64,000 bases of DNA from Lepeophtheirus salmonis (GCF_016086655.4 NC_052132.2:4156805-4220804), one strand, 5' to 3'; numbered from the stretch's first letter, positions 44,013 to 56,080 are shown. The notes: a model not told the origin generated them from the sequence alone. Made by a program: numbers and translations.

Positions 44013-44352
44013 TTAAGCCTTAATTATAATAATATTTTTTTCTTTTTTAATTTGACTTGATTTTGAAGTACTTCCGGTGCAATGGAGCTTTGTCTTGACA
44101 GTGGGTAACAGTTTTGAATGGCACAAAAAATTAATTCTGGAGGTCATTACCAACACGTAAAACACTTCCATAATAATTTTGACTTTGGTCAACATTAAAA
44201 ATAGCGAAAACTCTAGTGTGCACGCACGATTGGTGAGGTAACCTCCCTGAAAGGACTTGAGGGAAAAAGGGGGCATGACCATCATAGGAGGCTTCATCAG
44301 TTTTGTTATCTACTCTGATGGGCATAAAATTCTCATCTGTATATTGATCCAA
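44013..44352 (-). other. Unrecognised minus-strand coding-like stretch
   Basis: Overlapping minus-strand frames give DGHAPFFPQVLSGRLPHQSC and NYYGSVLRVGNDLQN followed by a stop and FVPFKTVTHCQDKAPLHRK. GC content is raised and residue composition is protein-like across the stop, so it is probably a decayed coding sequence or transposon piece. I recognise no family. Confidence 0.3.
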
Positions 44353-44924
44353 GTTTTAAACATTTTCAGCATTTAAAATTCACTATAATAGAAAAACTAT
44401 CTAAATACAGAGTGAAAACATTATGATTTGAGAGGTAGTATAAAAATAAATTACAAATTTTATGACGCTTTATCCTTTATACTCCATATATTTAGTCATC
44501 AATGCTTCCTTTTTATTACGTGAGGTTGTCTATTTTTGGCTGATCATATATTTAATTAGACCTCATACATCTTCTTCTTTTTTTTAAATCTGATCTTTTA
44601 ATCTTTAATCTTTTTCTCTAAAGTCCTTTTAATTGATCCATTGACAGAAACAATCTCTAAAGGCATTGATTTCAACCTTTTCATTACTACAGAGGCCCTA
44701 GGCGTAATTAATTTTTTTGAGCCCAAATATTTGGGTAACAATATTTTTTAATAAAAGAAAGTTATATCATTTTAAGAGCCTCAAAAGGCCTCTGTGACAT
44801 TTAGGATAAAAGCCTCGATAGTGTCTACGTCAGAGTTCAGGATATCTTTCAAAAAATCAATTATGATTCCTTTATCTGAATATTTGGAAAGGAGAAGCAT
44901 CAAAAAAGAAGCATATAACAGCAT
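44353..44924. other. Spacer, nothing recognised
   Basis: It may include the missing upstream part of the non-LTR element to the right, but no RT or RNase H motif is legible. Confidence 0.3.
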
Positions 44925-45345
44925 CTAAGTAATATAGAGTAAATATTTGACATCTTCTGAGAGATGGTTCAAATATCGATTACTCTTAGGAACGTTGGAG
45001 GTTGGGGCAAAAGACTTTAGTGACCAGAGGAGTGTTTGCTCATTTTGCAATTAAGCAAGAGAGACTAGTGACCATCTTTTCTGGAGCTGCAAGCTTTTCC
45101 GCGTAACTTATGAGCGGATCTCATAAGGACTACAAGATAATTTTGGAGCAACATTTGGTATTCTTAGGACACTATTGTGGGAAGGGGGAAGGCAAGGTTA
45201 ATCCCATTATTACAAAAACCCAACAATTAATATATGGAAAAAGGACTAAGAAGGACTTAAAACTTACACACATCATCTCCATTATTAATTTACAAATCAA
45301 ATCATTAAAGATATGGACTAGTTCTTCAGTTATATGAAGATTATA
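44925..45345 (+). pseudogene. 3' end of a non-LTR retrotransposon (ORF2 C-terminal zinc motif)
   Basis: Plus-strand frames give SDQRSVCSFCN, stop, ARETSDHLFWSCKLFRVTYE, the Cys-Cys-His-Cys motif that ends the ORF2 protein of LINE-type elements (usual 'CxxCxxxxEtxxHlfxxC'). In the next frame the ORF at 45110-45337 gives TKTQQLIYGKRTKKDLKLTH, like the terminal 'AKxxIwkxR' helix. A 3' UTR with AATAAAG near 45508 follows. 5'-truncated copies of this kind are the normal product of target-primed reverse transcription. Confidence 0.55.
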
Positions 45346-46640
45346 CGATTAACGTTACTTAATTTTTAATTGTTCTTCTGTTTGTTTTAATCATATTTTT
45401 AGTTTGATAATTTTCTTATTATTACCATTGTTTTTTAAGCTTAAACTATATATTTTATGCGATGGGCTGAGATTTAAGTTCTGTCAAAAAGTTTATATTT
45501 GGTTCTAAATAAAGTTACACCATGTGGCGGGAGAAAAAAAGACATTTCAAGAAACTCTTGGTGGCCTTTTTTTAAGAAAAAAAATCTCTTCCTGGCCTTG
45601 ATAAACAATACATATTTTAAAAAAAGTATGTCGAATCTGAATAGAGGAAACTGCTATTTTCCAGATAGAAGGTAGACTATCTCCAGATATTTTCTTACAT
45701 ACAAAGTATTATTTTTAAAAAAACACTTTATTTTTTGATACTCATGTAAATATTTAATTTTGAATCTCACAAGCTGGAGGGAACTAATGTTTGAAATATC
45801 CTATTTCAGATAAATAACAAAGTAGAACACTCATTTTGTACCAATAAATTCAATCCAAATAAGGATTTATCTTTAAGCGCAAAATCCAAAACTGATCTTA
45901 GTTTTTCTTTTTCAGTCATCTGAATTCTGAAATATCAGGATTATAGCAATTCCAGACCATTATTTTTCAGAGTCATTTTTTACCCTTAAAACAATCCATA
46001 AATTAAAAGTAGGATTAATATTATTATTGATACTGTATCTGTATAAATTTCTAGGGTATTTTGAAGGTAAAAAATAATGAAAAACGACAATATTCTTTAG
46101 ACCCTTATAACTTATTCATAATACATAGTGATGAGGAATATCTTAGCTTTTTTAATATTACTCTATATCTTTTATGAGCACACACAAATGTTCAACAAAG
46201 TTTTAAATATAATTTAATTTAGTGGGAAATGAAGTTCATAGAGGAAGAGTTAAATAATAATGACAACAGCAAAGGAACAGACAATAAATTTTTAAGATTA
46301 TTGATTTAAAAAAAAGGCCAGCTAAAAAATACAGACGATATACATCATTATCTATGTAGATGCATTTAAAGAATGAAATTGCAACTCTTAATTATAAGAC
46401 AATGAAAAGATAGAGTATTTTCGAACAGACATGATCCTATTTAGTATTTACATATAAATCAGCAACGTACTACTTAATCTAATAGTGTTTAAATGAGATC
46501 TGAAAAATATCAGTCAAGTCCTTTTAAAATTTATCAGTCCTTATACCTGTCTTGGGACTTTTAAAAGGACTATTAGTCCCAGAAAAGTCATTATTGGTCT
46601 TCTATTGTCTCACCAATAGCTGAAATGGTGTAATTACTAA
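45346..46640. other. AT-rich spacer, nothing recognised
   Basis: About 1.3 kb without motif or strong repeat, apart from the putative non-LTR 3' UTR at its left end. Confidence 0.35.
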
Positions 46641-46649
46641 TTACATCAT

Positions 46650-47262
46650 TTTAGTTGTATGACTTTTCTCATAAACTCTTTTAAAGAGACAAGATATCTG
46701 GAGTTTGATGCAGGAGATATAAGGCTAGAACGTATAATACTCAAGTATCATTCAATACATTCTTCGTATATATTCTCTAATTCTACCTCAAATGGAAGAA
46801 AATAAAAATATACCTAGGACTGAAGAACCAAATAATCTGTCCTGAGAACTGATAAACGGTAAAAAAAATTGGACCAGTAAAGAAAAAGACTAAAAGAGGA
46901 CTAGGACCGATAAAACAATTATTTTAACAATTTTTTGAAAGATAATTAGAAAGCGCACTTTTAATATTTGGAGGACTTACCCCTCAAGTTCCTGCGCCAC
47001 TGCAGATGATTATCGTTTTTACTAATACGGAGATTATTCTGCATCCAAGGATAATTATGAATTTACCCTGTTGCTATTATAATTGTATCAAACTCTTCTA
47101 ATTATCTATTATAGAATGTACATTTCCCCCTTTTATTTCAAATAATATAGGGGGCTTCCTTAGATTTTCAGGCCATTTAAATCCCAGTAGATTAGATTTA
47201 TATATATAAACAATCCTAAACACAAATGATAAGTACTGAACAATCAAACATTTAAAAATTAC
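46650..47262. repeat. Duplicated segment, copy A (pairs with 61020-61645)
   Basis: Many blocks are shared in order with 61020-61645: TTTTCTCATAAACTCTTT, GGAGTTTGANGNAGGAG, GCTAGAACGTATAAT, AATACGGAGATTATTNTNCA, AATTATGAATNTACCCTGTT and CAATCAAACATTTANAAATT. The segment continues into the monooxygenase pseudogene, so the duplication includes that gene's 3' intronic region. Confidence 0.8.
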
Positions 47263-47955
47263 CTCGCATTCTGTCCAATTTTTTTCAATATCAAAGTCAT
47301 GTACACCACCCGGAAAAGATTCAATCCTTGAATAAGGGTATATTTGGAATTAAGAAATGACCTATTGCATTTACAACATTGTCAAATTTCCACAGATCAA
47401 GAATCTTGTCATTTTTAATATCATATACGATCACAGAGAATGTATTTGTGCTCGAGTTGAAAGATACTTTTCCAATGATATGATTATACTGTACAAAGCG
47501 ATGAGAATTGTGTTTCTTCCTTCTTCCTAAAATTGACATTAAACTTATTTTTGATATAATATGAGATCATTGGATTTACCTTCTAAATAAATGAAAAGAA
47601 CCTCCTTTGCTGGATATGAGGGAATGGACTTTCCAAAGTGTTCTTCAAAAAGTATAATATATCCTTGAGACCATTCGACCAAAAAGTCTTATATATGGAT
47701 CTATGTACTTGCTCTCCATTAGAATCAACACCTTATAGGTAAAATGTACAAACATATAAGTGATCTAAGATCAGAATTTTGAAAAAACTTAACGCTTTAC
47801 CAAGTAATGTTCCAGAGGTCATCTCATTTGTCTTGATTTTCATAGATTGTTAAATCTATTTCATGTACAACGCCTTTTTTCAATAGTGTATCATAGTTGC
47901 AAGATATGTTCATACAAAAAGGTCCAAAGACTACAACACAAACTCTCTTTTTCAT
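47263..47955 (-). pseudogene. Flavin-containing monooxygenase (trimethylamine-monooxygenase type), copy A, exons 1-3
   Basis: Minus strand. Exon 1 (47955-47794) starts at ATG with KKRVCVVVFGPFCMNISCNY, which corresponds to the FAD-binding GxGPxG, here altered to VFGPFC. It then reads HEIDLTIYENQDK-stop-DDLWNITW, matching the 'FEKQxDWGGLWNYTWRTG' motif of bacterial-type trimethylamine monooxygenases; a Trp codon has become TGA. Exon 2 (47731-47580) gives GVDSNGEQVHRSIYKTFWSN then, after a frameshift, FEEHFGKSIPSYPAKEVLFI. Exon 3 (47526-47263) gives FSVIVYDIKNDK and VNAIGHFLIPNIPLFK, then ESFPGGVHDF in a shifted frame (usual 'ASGHFSTPNVPxFPGIExFPG..HxHDF'). Intron borders are GT-AG, except that the exon 1 donor has decayed to GTTAAG. 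About 190 of some 440 residues are present; the NADPH-binding and C-terminal parts are absent. The enzyme family uses NADPH and FAD to oxygenate amines or sulfides. Confidence 0.8.
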
Positions 47956-48034
47956 ATTCAACAATATACACAGCCACTTATCTCAAGTAGTTTTTTTTTC
48001 TTTGCTGTTTTCTTTTCTAGAAACAGGAATAAAG

Positions 48035-48195
48035 AAGTAGGACAAGGTAGCCATCCTCACTGAACCAATTGAAGTGTAGACCATAGGAGCTGACTTTTCG
48101 GTCAAGAAGGAGGAATAAAATAGTCAATTCTTCACTAGTTAAAACAAATAATAATAATCAAACAAGTAAAAAAATTAATACTTTCAAAAAAGTTT
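48035..48195 (-). repeat. Upstream region of monooxygenase copy A (shared with 63785-63990)
   Basis: It shares blocks with 63785-63990: NAAGTANGACAAGG, ATCCTCANTNANCCAATTGA, TCGGTCAAGAAG and AAAAAATTAATACTTTCAAA. In copy A it lies only about 80 bp upstream of the ATG, so it may hold the original promoter or a 5' UTR exon. Confidence 0.6.
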
Positions 48196-49739
48196 GATGG
48201 TTCGATATCTAATATTTTTCTTATATATCACGCTAATTACATGTATTTAATAAGTTTTTTCGAATCATTTTAGGCCTTGGTCTTATTTTCAATTTTTTAT
48301 CTTCATTAGGATATTTGTGAGTTTATTTTGTATAAGTAAAAAAATATAATCATATATTTTTATATATCTACAAAAACTTCTTTCCTGTTTATTATATTTC
48401 ATAAAATAGTCTGATATATTTTAATGGATAAGCATTAATTCTGAGAAAAATCAATAGTTAGTTTACATTATTTCATTTTTAAATAGTTTTATTTGGGGAT
48501 GAAAACAATCAATGATGATGTTCCTGTTCTTAGTTCTTAAGAAATCAAATATATACGTTTCAAGATACACAATATGCTGCGTTACTACAATTAAGCTGAC
48601 CCCAGTGGGCTATTGACATGAGACATTTACAATAATGGATAATTTCATTTATTTATTTATCTAAAATTGTATCTTTCCATATGTAAAAAGAATGTATATA
48701 TATATTCAGAGTCGAGAGTAATACCTTTCCAAAACAGTTTCTAGAATAAAACCATTCCAAATAGTAATGAACCCCCCCAGAATAGAGTACAAGTTTTCAT
48801 TTTGAAATCCTTGTATTACGCAATACTTGTTATTTATCGTATAACTTAAAAATCATTTTAAATGTCATCCTTTCAGTTGTTTTTATTTCACTCTCTTTTT
48901 TTATTGCTTTATTTATTTTATGGTTATTTTTAAAATCCAGTTTACCTTAGTTGTTGCGTATCCACTAATTAAGAATTCATTTGTTAAGATGGATTATCCC
49001 CAGATATCCAAAAAATCTGAATCAGAGAGAGTGTTCCATGCCTGAATATATGTGAAACATTTCTACGATTTGGTAATGTACAGAGCTGTACAAGAAATGA
49101 TTATGTGTAAACCTTTTATTTACATGCTGTCATCAATCTTTATTGTTTTTTTTTTAATCCTTATTACACCATCACAAAGTAAATAGAGTCTCAAAGTAAA
49201 TTAGTGATGTCAAAGATTAAGGAATAACTTTTGGCAAAGGATATCTTACCTTAGACGAGACTATAGGTAGATCCAGAAATTACTTATTTTCCCATGGACC
49301 TGGAGTATTAGGACTTGAACTCTGAACCAGAAAACCCCGGAGCATAAGGACTCAGACTCGATCAGAACACAAAAAAGGTGGACTTAAATACAGCTCTAAA
49401 TATTAGATCTAATTGATCTTTACTCAGTTCTTTAATTATATTATTTATTTACTAAATTACCCGCTCTTAAATATTTACTATAAATCAAAATATTTATTTG
49501 AAATTCAAGATAAATATATTTTATAAGATGAAGTAACAAAATAATACCTAATATTAAGTTTAAATATTAATTAATTATATAAAAACAATTACTACAAAAA
49601 GCAAGATACAATTCTGAGTTGCATAAAATGTTTTCTATATTTCGGCAATGTATTTATTAACAATATGAAAAAAAAAACAATTGAATATATACAACAAAAA
49701 TATATAGTGCTTTATTATGCTGGAAAATATATATCAATA
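48196..49739. other. AT-rich spacer, nothing recognised
   Basis: About 1.5 kb with no supported feature. Confidence 0.35.
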
Positions 49740-50245
49740 TTAGTTTTTGGCTTTAGAGTTGTATTTTTTTACATTTTGTCTATGAAGAACTTGTTTTGAA
49801 GTCGTTTTTGAAGATGCAAAAGTTGATAGCATTGAGTATGATTGGAAGTCTTTCGATTGCATTTGAGGCCTAAGAATTGGCATACCTTTCTTTACGTCCC
49901 AAAGACTAAAAGTAGTCTCACCACATGATTGATAGACACCTGCTAATGTAAGGTTGAATGTCATTCTTCTCAAGGGTTGTTCAATTCTAACATATCTTGT
50001 AAAATATTCCAAATTAGTCATTCTCAATATGATTTGTTCAATATTTGTAGCGGTGAATAGACAAAATGTTGAATGGATGTCCTTCGAATGGACTATAGCA
50101 TATTTTATGTCCAGAATTCGTTGTTATGAGTATAAATCCTACCCTCGTTTCTATTTTTTGCCAGTGAGGACAATTTAATCTTTCCATTATTTGTGAAGAA
50201 AATATCACATTCAGGAAAAAAAAATGTCTTCTTCATATGATGTTG
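49740..50245 (-). pseudogene. piggyBac transposase N-terminal fragment, second family
   Basis: The minus-strand 95-codon frame (50027-49740) reads LTLAGVYQSCGETTFSLWDV then KKGMPILRPQMQSKDFQSYS, the pre-catalytic piggyBac pattern ('GLllLaGVYKSxxExxxsLWdxexGrPiFratMSxxRFxxI'). Upstream, in other frames, are DIFFTNNGKIKLSSL and DIHSTFCLFTATNIEQIILR, the typical N-terminal segment. The catalytic Asp region is not reached. It differs from the piggyBac at 22890-24540 ('PRRRLFF' type), so two families are present. Confidence 0.7.
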
Positions 50246-51624
50246 AATCAAGTATTCAATATTCGTCGACATCTGTTACATCATCTTCAAACTTTGGATC
50301 TTCCTCATCATGGATCTTTTTACAAGTTACTTTTGGGTAACGTACATGTTTATACACATTGTGTTTCAAATAAGAGTACTCATGCTCTCAGTCCCAAATG
50401 ATCAATATGGTATATACAAGGAAATATATTAATTTCCTTTGGGGTTTCCTATATACGTATTTCCTTTTCTAAAATTATTAAATAAAATATATCAATAATA
50501 ATAATCGGGTCAAAATTACCCGTGTCTTTGTACACAAGTTATTTTCAGGAAAATTAACTGATAAAAAATGATTTTTTTTTAGTTTCTCTAATATTCAGGT
50601 TTATTTTGGAAAAGTCAAAAAATTTCAAGTCTGAAAATGTCAATAAGAGGTATTTTTCGTATGTTAAAGTTAAAAGTGGGTCATTTTGATTTGTCAAAAG
50701 GAACAAGGGTTAAGGTTGTTGACTGTTTAAATAAAATAAGCTGCATTATCGATAAAAAAACCTTTAGTCCCTTATCACAGAAATTGGAGGTAAAAACGTT
50801 GTTGAAACTTTTAACTCCAATACTTGCGATTGTGATGTTGTTAGCCTTCTTAATAAGGTTTTTCTTATGCGGCTGAAATTCGAATTTTCTAAAGGCTTGG
50901 ATCCCAAAACCACAAAGGCTAGTATTTAAACTTAAATTTTTTAGATAATGTCTTGTTAAAAATGAAATATAATTCATATATTTATTTTTTCTTGTTACAT
51001 GAATAATATTTTATTTAAAACATATAAGAATTCTTCATAAGAAAAGATAGTAATATTGCAATTTTATGTAGAATTAGTAATAGAATAAATACACTAAATA
51101 AAAATAAGTTACCTATAATATGAGCATTATTTCTTATACAAATGGCAATCTCACATTAAAGAATACAACAACCTTTAAAATCAAAATAAGTTTGTTTGTT
51201 TTTGAATTACATTTTTTATTTTAACTAAACTATGCTAATGTCCAACACGATTTAATTCATTTGAACAATTAGATGTGTCTTTTTTGGGATCTTGATGATG
51301 ACCCTAGAATGTTTTTTTCATTCTAAATAATATTTAATCCGATTTTTATCAACACACAATTTTTTAATCAAGAAGCTAATATGATTTCAATACTTAGATG
51401 CCATGGCAATTCAATATTGTAATATGAAGGATCCATATCCTCAACTCTTCCCATCTCTTTATTTAGAGCATTACCCTTGTAGGACACAAATTATACAGGA
51501 CAGGATCATTTTCCTCAAATTGGAACAAATTACATCATTCAACCTATATAAAAACTGTGTAAGATGATGTTTTAATATTGTTACCATTCTTTGCTATACA
51601 ACATTGGTTGGGAAGTTATGATAA
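50246..51624. other. Spacer with chance ORFs
   Basis: The overlapping frames at 50637-50876 (+, 79 codons) and 50681-50977 (-, 98 codons) shadow each other. The plus frame (MSIRGIFRMLKLKVGHFDLS, hydrophobic C terminus) is not recognisable. A faint GC rise is present, so a decayed transposon piece is possible. Confidence 0.3.
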
Positions 51625-51835
51625 TATGTCGTTGTTTGACGAAGATTAGAGTTTCAGATCGACTTAGAAGTTATTCCTGCATATGTTTTTATCATATATG
51701 GAGTAGGATTTGTGTTTACTTCCTTTCCAACCCTCTCAGAGCTGCTTTCAAATCAAATAAAACTTGATGGCAGTTAAGCTGCTCTTCTCCACAACATGCT
51801 TCAAACTGTTAAACTGGGTTTCCACATTATTTTGT
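51625..51835 (+). repeat. Repeat family A, copy 7
   Basis: It contains GTTTCAGATCGACTTAGAAG, ATTCCTGCATATGTTTTTAT, TATGGAGTAGGATTTGTGTT and AACTTGATGGCAGTTAAGCT in family order. Confidence 0.65.
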
Positions 51836-51979
51836 GATTTCTTTTTATATAATTTACAAGGCAGAAAAGAGGAGAAATATTGGTTGTTTGCACCAATGTT
51901 TTTTCCCCAAATGTATATTCAAGATCCATGTATTAATAGAAACTAATAATAAATGTGTGTGGTTGCTACTTTCTTATTT

Positions 51980-52830
51980 CTTTATTGTTGAACCGTCAAA
52001 GAGCTAAGAGAAAATACGACATATTTTACAGTTATTCTTCAAATAAGGTGAAAACGCAGGATAGGTGGCTGAAAATGTGTATATCATTTATGGCCCTCAA
52101 TTCTCATACTGTAACAGCAAATTAGTGCAAGAATCAAGTGCAAGTATTATACTCCTTGAAGGCTAATAACTGCCAAAACCTGAATTTTCAGTTGAAATTT
52201 CATTGTTGGAGTTGGTTCCACATCACTTTTATTACTTGACCATACTCCATCTTTATGAGGATTTAGTACATGAAATAGCACAAATAACTCTCATCACTAA
52301 AGAGGGCACATTTCCAGTCATCCACGCTCAGGGCTTATGTTCTCGCAGAATTTAAGTCAATCTTTACATAGATATTCTAAAAGTTTGGGATGTAGACAAG
52401 GTTTTTAGGGAAACACATTCAAAGCTTATCTCAAGTAGGTGTGCAGAGATGACTAGGGTATTGGACAATCTTTTGCAGTCAAACTTGTATAAAGTTTCCT
52501 TATGGACTGCCTTTATCTGGTCAAAATATTTTGCAATCACCAGTTTTGGCAACTTTGGTAAAAAAAATCTTCCTTGACCGTCTTGATTAAAGAGGCTTTG
52601 TCCGTCCTGAACTTTTCTCCATCAAATTTCAATGGTCCAGAGAGGTTTCCTTAAACGATCTGTAACGTCTCTCTGGCTTGAACCACCCTTTATCATGCCA
52701 ACAGCCTTAGATCTTGTCTATAAAAAAGTTGCTTCACCATGTATGATATTCAATTTCAACTGATGATAAAAGTTACATTCTCAGTCCCTTTGAAGTTGTG
52801 TCCAATGTAATCTCCCTAAATTATTGCATT
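51980..52830 (-). mobile_element. Tc1-like transposase remnant
   Basis: The minus strand gives, over several frames, an N-terminal part near 52560-52700 (LKFDGEKFRTDKASLIKTVK), a middle region with RQSIRKLYTSLTAKDCPI, and ELFVLFHVLNPHKDGVWSSN then KSDVEPTPTMKFQLKIQVLA near 52180-52300. The last blocks match the Tc1 'FSDExxFxL...NRxNDGVWxxxxxDVxPTPTxKFPxKVMVWG' segment. Many stops. The element ends are not identified. Confidence 0.55.
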
Positions 52831-53149
52831 GGAAATTGTTGGTTATTGTCAAATCCCAGAAACAGATGAACTTCAGTTTTTTCTGATGAAAAATAACATT
52901 TTTTTATATTATAATGTGATTTTTTAAATATCACTACCATTTTTTTTAACATACTGTATGTTCTAAACAGATAATTAAACCGGTACTTGCAGCTTAACTA
53001 AATAATACAAAATGGCTTGCAGATCACTCTTTCAATTTGTGAACCACATTTTTCTACCAAAAAGTAATAAAATTTTGGAGTTATCCTCTACCACATGCAA
53101 AATTTTTGCAAATGCTTTAAAATTTTATCCGAAAAAGTACTTTCAAATG

Positions 53150-53400
53150 GGGGGCGTCTGCAGGGGGCGGCCTCGTGTAGCCCTTCCCCTCAAATGAAGA
53201 AATTTTTACTTTTTTACTAGAAAATTTAATATTTGAAATTATTTCAAAAAATTTTAACTTTGTAATTTTAAAAAATTTCAAAAAAATTTAATTTTCTCTG
53301 AATAACTATGGATTTTTGAAATTTATACAAAAAAAATATTAGATTTGAAAATTAATTTTTTATCCTTTTTTTGTTATTATTCCAAGAACCAACAAATATA
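53150..53400 (+). repeat. AT-rich tandem repeat with G-rich head (second locus)
   Basis: The G-rich head GGGGGGCGTCTGCAGGGGGC is followed by AAAATTTAAT/TTTGAAATT-rich units including CTGAATAACTATGGATTTTT, as at 38660-39005. Confidence 0.55.
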
Positions 53401-54700
53401 TTCCTGCAGACGTCTATATTAAATGGATATGTATATTAATACTGGAACTGGTAAAAAAATATTCATGTCGTGACAACATTAATACAAACATGTATCGACT
53501 GATATCACATTTAATATAGACTGACACTAATAATAGATCTTTTTTGTACTGAAAAACTGTGTCACTTAGCACTTCCAAAAATTACTTATTGAAAAACTTG
53601 GCAATCGTGAGTAAAAGGATCTTTGAGTGCCTTAGAAAAACCGATATAGGTATGGTTACAGAGAAAATAAGAAAGAGGATGTTCACAATATAATTGATTT
53701 ATCGACTCTGTTGTCCCTTTTGCTATTTATGTATATACGGCCTTCTACGTCTAAATAGTCCTGATAGAAATGAAAGATGTTATGTAAAAGAAATGGAAAA
53801 TATGGGGGAAATTTGTATCTCAAACCCATTTCAATCATAATAGTAATCAATTTATCTGAATATCTTTAATATGCATGTTCATTACTGAAAAACATATTTT
53901 CTACATTATATTTTATTCAATGTTAAAGGAACTTAGGGCTACTACCTAAAAATAACTGACTTATGTTTTTATACTTCAATGGTGTTATCCAAGTATGATA
54001 ACCTACATTTATAAACTTATTTTTTAGGTGTCCTCAATATGAAATATTTTCAAGTTTTTTAGTCACTTGAATGCAATGGATCGTAAAGTATCATCGAAGG
54101 GATTTTTGTACATCAAATCATATGCAAGCCCAGATCTTAAGTTAATATAAGGGTATTAATGAGTCTAGGAACTTCATTATTCTTCCTTTATACTTCAAGA
54201 CTTTTAAGCAGTAATTCCCAACCTTTTGTATCCCTGTAAAGTTGTGTAGGGACTGTTTAACGTTCAACACGACTTGACCTCCGATGCACGGCGTTAGTAT
54301 CGCAGCAAAGCTTAATGGGATTTTAAACGTAGTTATGACTGAAGACATAAGAAATGGGAAAAATCCAAGCTCAAAGCCAAGTTTATATCTGAAAAAAATG
54401 ATAATATAAAGTTTTTTTTGACAGAAACTTGACCTCCTTTTAGTCTTAGTGCTTAAAATTTGAGATTTCATCAGGTTTTGATTGTTTAGAGGGCCCCCTA
54501 GTGGCTATTCTTGTATATCAAACAGTCCTGTCGTTACCCCCCTGCCCCTTCAACACATACATTTATTTTACCAGCTAAAAAAAGAAAAGACAAAACTACA
54601 ACAAGATAAAAAAATTCTTAAGTTACGAAGTCATTATTGCTCTGTCCCTCGCAAGACCTCGGAGTTGAAAGCAAAAAATTACCCAACCAATATTTTTTGG
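53401..54700. other. Spacer; possible hAT-like terminus near 54208
   Basis: CAGTAATTCCCAACCTTTTG at about 54209 resembles the ends of hAT-type elements (CAGxGGTTCCCAACC), but no partner was found. The 109-codon minus frame 54142-54471 and the 74-codon plus frame 54482-54706 match nothing recognised. Confidence 0.3.
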
Positions 54701-55329
54701 TTTTAATTAGAAAATTATACACAATATATAAGTTTTGTTTTTCTTTCAGATATTAGTATTAAGGATGCTGAGGAATATCTTTTACTAGAGTTATTATTAG
54801 AAAAAGTTTTTTTAAAGAAGTATCTAACCAAATGGCATATTCTTTATGCATGTTATCTCCCGATCAACCTTCTTCATCTTAAACGAATCTATATACAAGA
54901 AGTATAAAAATGTAAAGATGTTGTTCTCCAAATTCATTTTTTACACTTAAACTCAAATCTAAAGAAGGATATTTCAGCACATTTACTGGGTAAATACCCC
55001 TACTCTAATTATCCCTAAAACCCCTCCCTAAAAAGTGTGGCCAAATGGCTAGCCAATACCTATGTGGACAGAAACTCTATAACTCCATTTTTCGTCCACA
55101 CATGGACAGAAAAAGAGTTTTCTCCAGTGCACAAATTAAAAAAATATTTATAACTGTAGTCGGTCGTAGGATAACTTTGTATATCCCAACATATGCCTCC
55201 CAAGATGGCAATATCTGCATCCCAAGTCCTGTGATATAAGAGAAATATATTCCAAAGAATATAGCCTCCGTACTGGTAAAGCTGGCTCAAAAGGTTTCAC
55301 TCAAGTTGTTGAATCCAACAAGGATTGAG
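54701..55329. other. Unresolved sequence upstream of the gypsy integrase fragment
   Basis: Frames at 55045-55239 (+) and 55060-55290 (-) shadow each other. The plus frame may be a decayed N-terminal part of the integrase region, but motifs are not legible. Confidence 0.3.
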
Positions 55330-55995
55330 AAGACCAAATTAAAACTAACTGACACCATTTTCTGCACATCATACCATCCTGAGACTTATGGAATGATTAA
55401 AAGATCTCACAGTGTTATAAAAACTGTTTTACGTACCCGTGAACAAGACTGATTTTCTGCTCTTCCCATTGTTCTTCTAGGAATTAGATTATCACCTAAT
55501 CCTAATAATATGCTCATATCATATCACTGCATTGACAGGTACTGAAATGATGGTACCCCAGGCAGTGGTTACAGAAGATAAATTAAATTATCTCAGTACA
55601 CAATCCGAGTTTATTACCGACCTAGCAGAGCATTTTAAAAACATTGACTTTCTTTCACTCTCTGCAGGTAATTACAACTATAAAAAAATAACAATTCTTC
55701 CAAACTCTTTAATAAATTCGTCTGGATTTGGATCGACAGGCTAAGATCCTCCTCTTGAAACCACATTTTTCATCGAGTTTACTATTGGTCAAAAGGATAA
55801 AGTTTCTATTGTGAGACTGAAGCCTGAATTATTAGACTCACTCAAGTCTTTGCCAATAGTGGAAAAAGATTAAAAACTTTAAAAGGTAAAGCTATAATGA
55901 ATGAAGATAAAGTACGTAGATCCACCACTACAGATAAATCGATACGACAGGATTGGGAAGAAAAGGCAAGATTAAAAAAAACCCTGAATATATAT
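55330..55995 (+). pseudogene. Gypsy element 2: integrase C-terminal part, plus strand
   Basis: Frames read TKLKLTDTIFCTSYHPETYG then MIKRSHSVIKTVLRT, the integrase core around the catalytic Glu. The usual pattern is 'SAYHPQSNGMVERFHRxLKxALR', and the Glu position is Lys here. This is followed by FSALPIVLLGIRLSPN, and, from 55530, EMMVPQAVVTEDKLNYLSTQ-type C-terminal linker sequence. Interrupted by stops. Orientation is opposite to the gag-pol remains immediately to the right. Confidence 0.7.
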
Positions 55996-56080
55996 ATTTT
56001 TGATTGATTTTTGTTTTCGTTATGATATTTTACCTCTGTATGAGTGTGTACTTATTTGTCATAATTTATTTTGCATGTAA

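Noticed and set aside
50637..50977. Overlapping ORFs of 79 and 98 codons on opposite strands
   Set aside because: Neither shows a domain, splice context or codon bias that would favour it.
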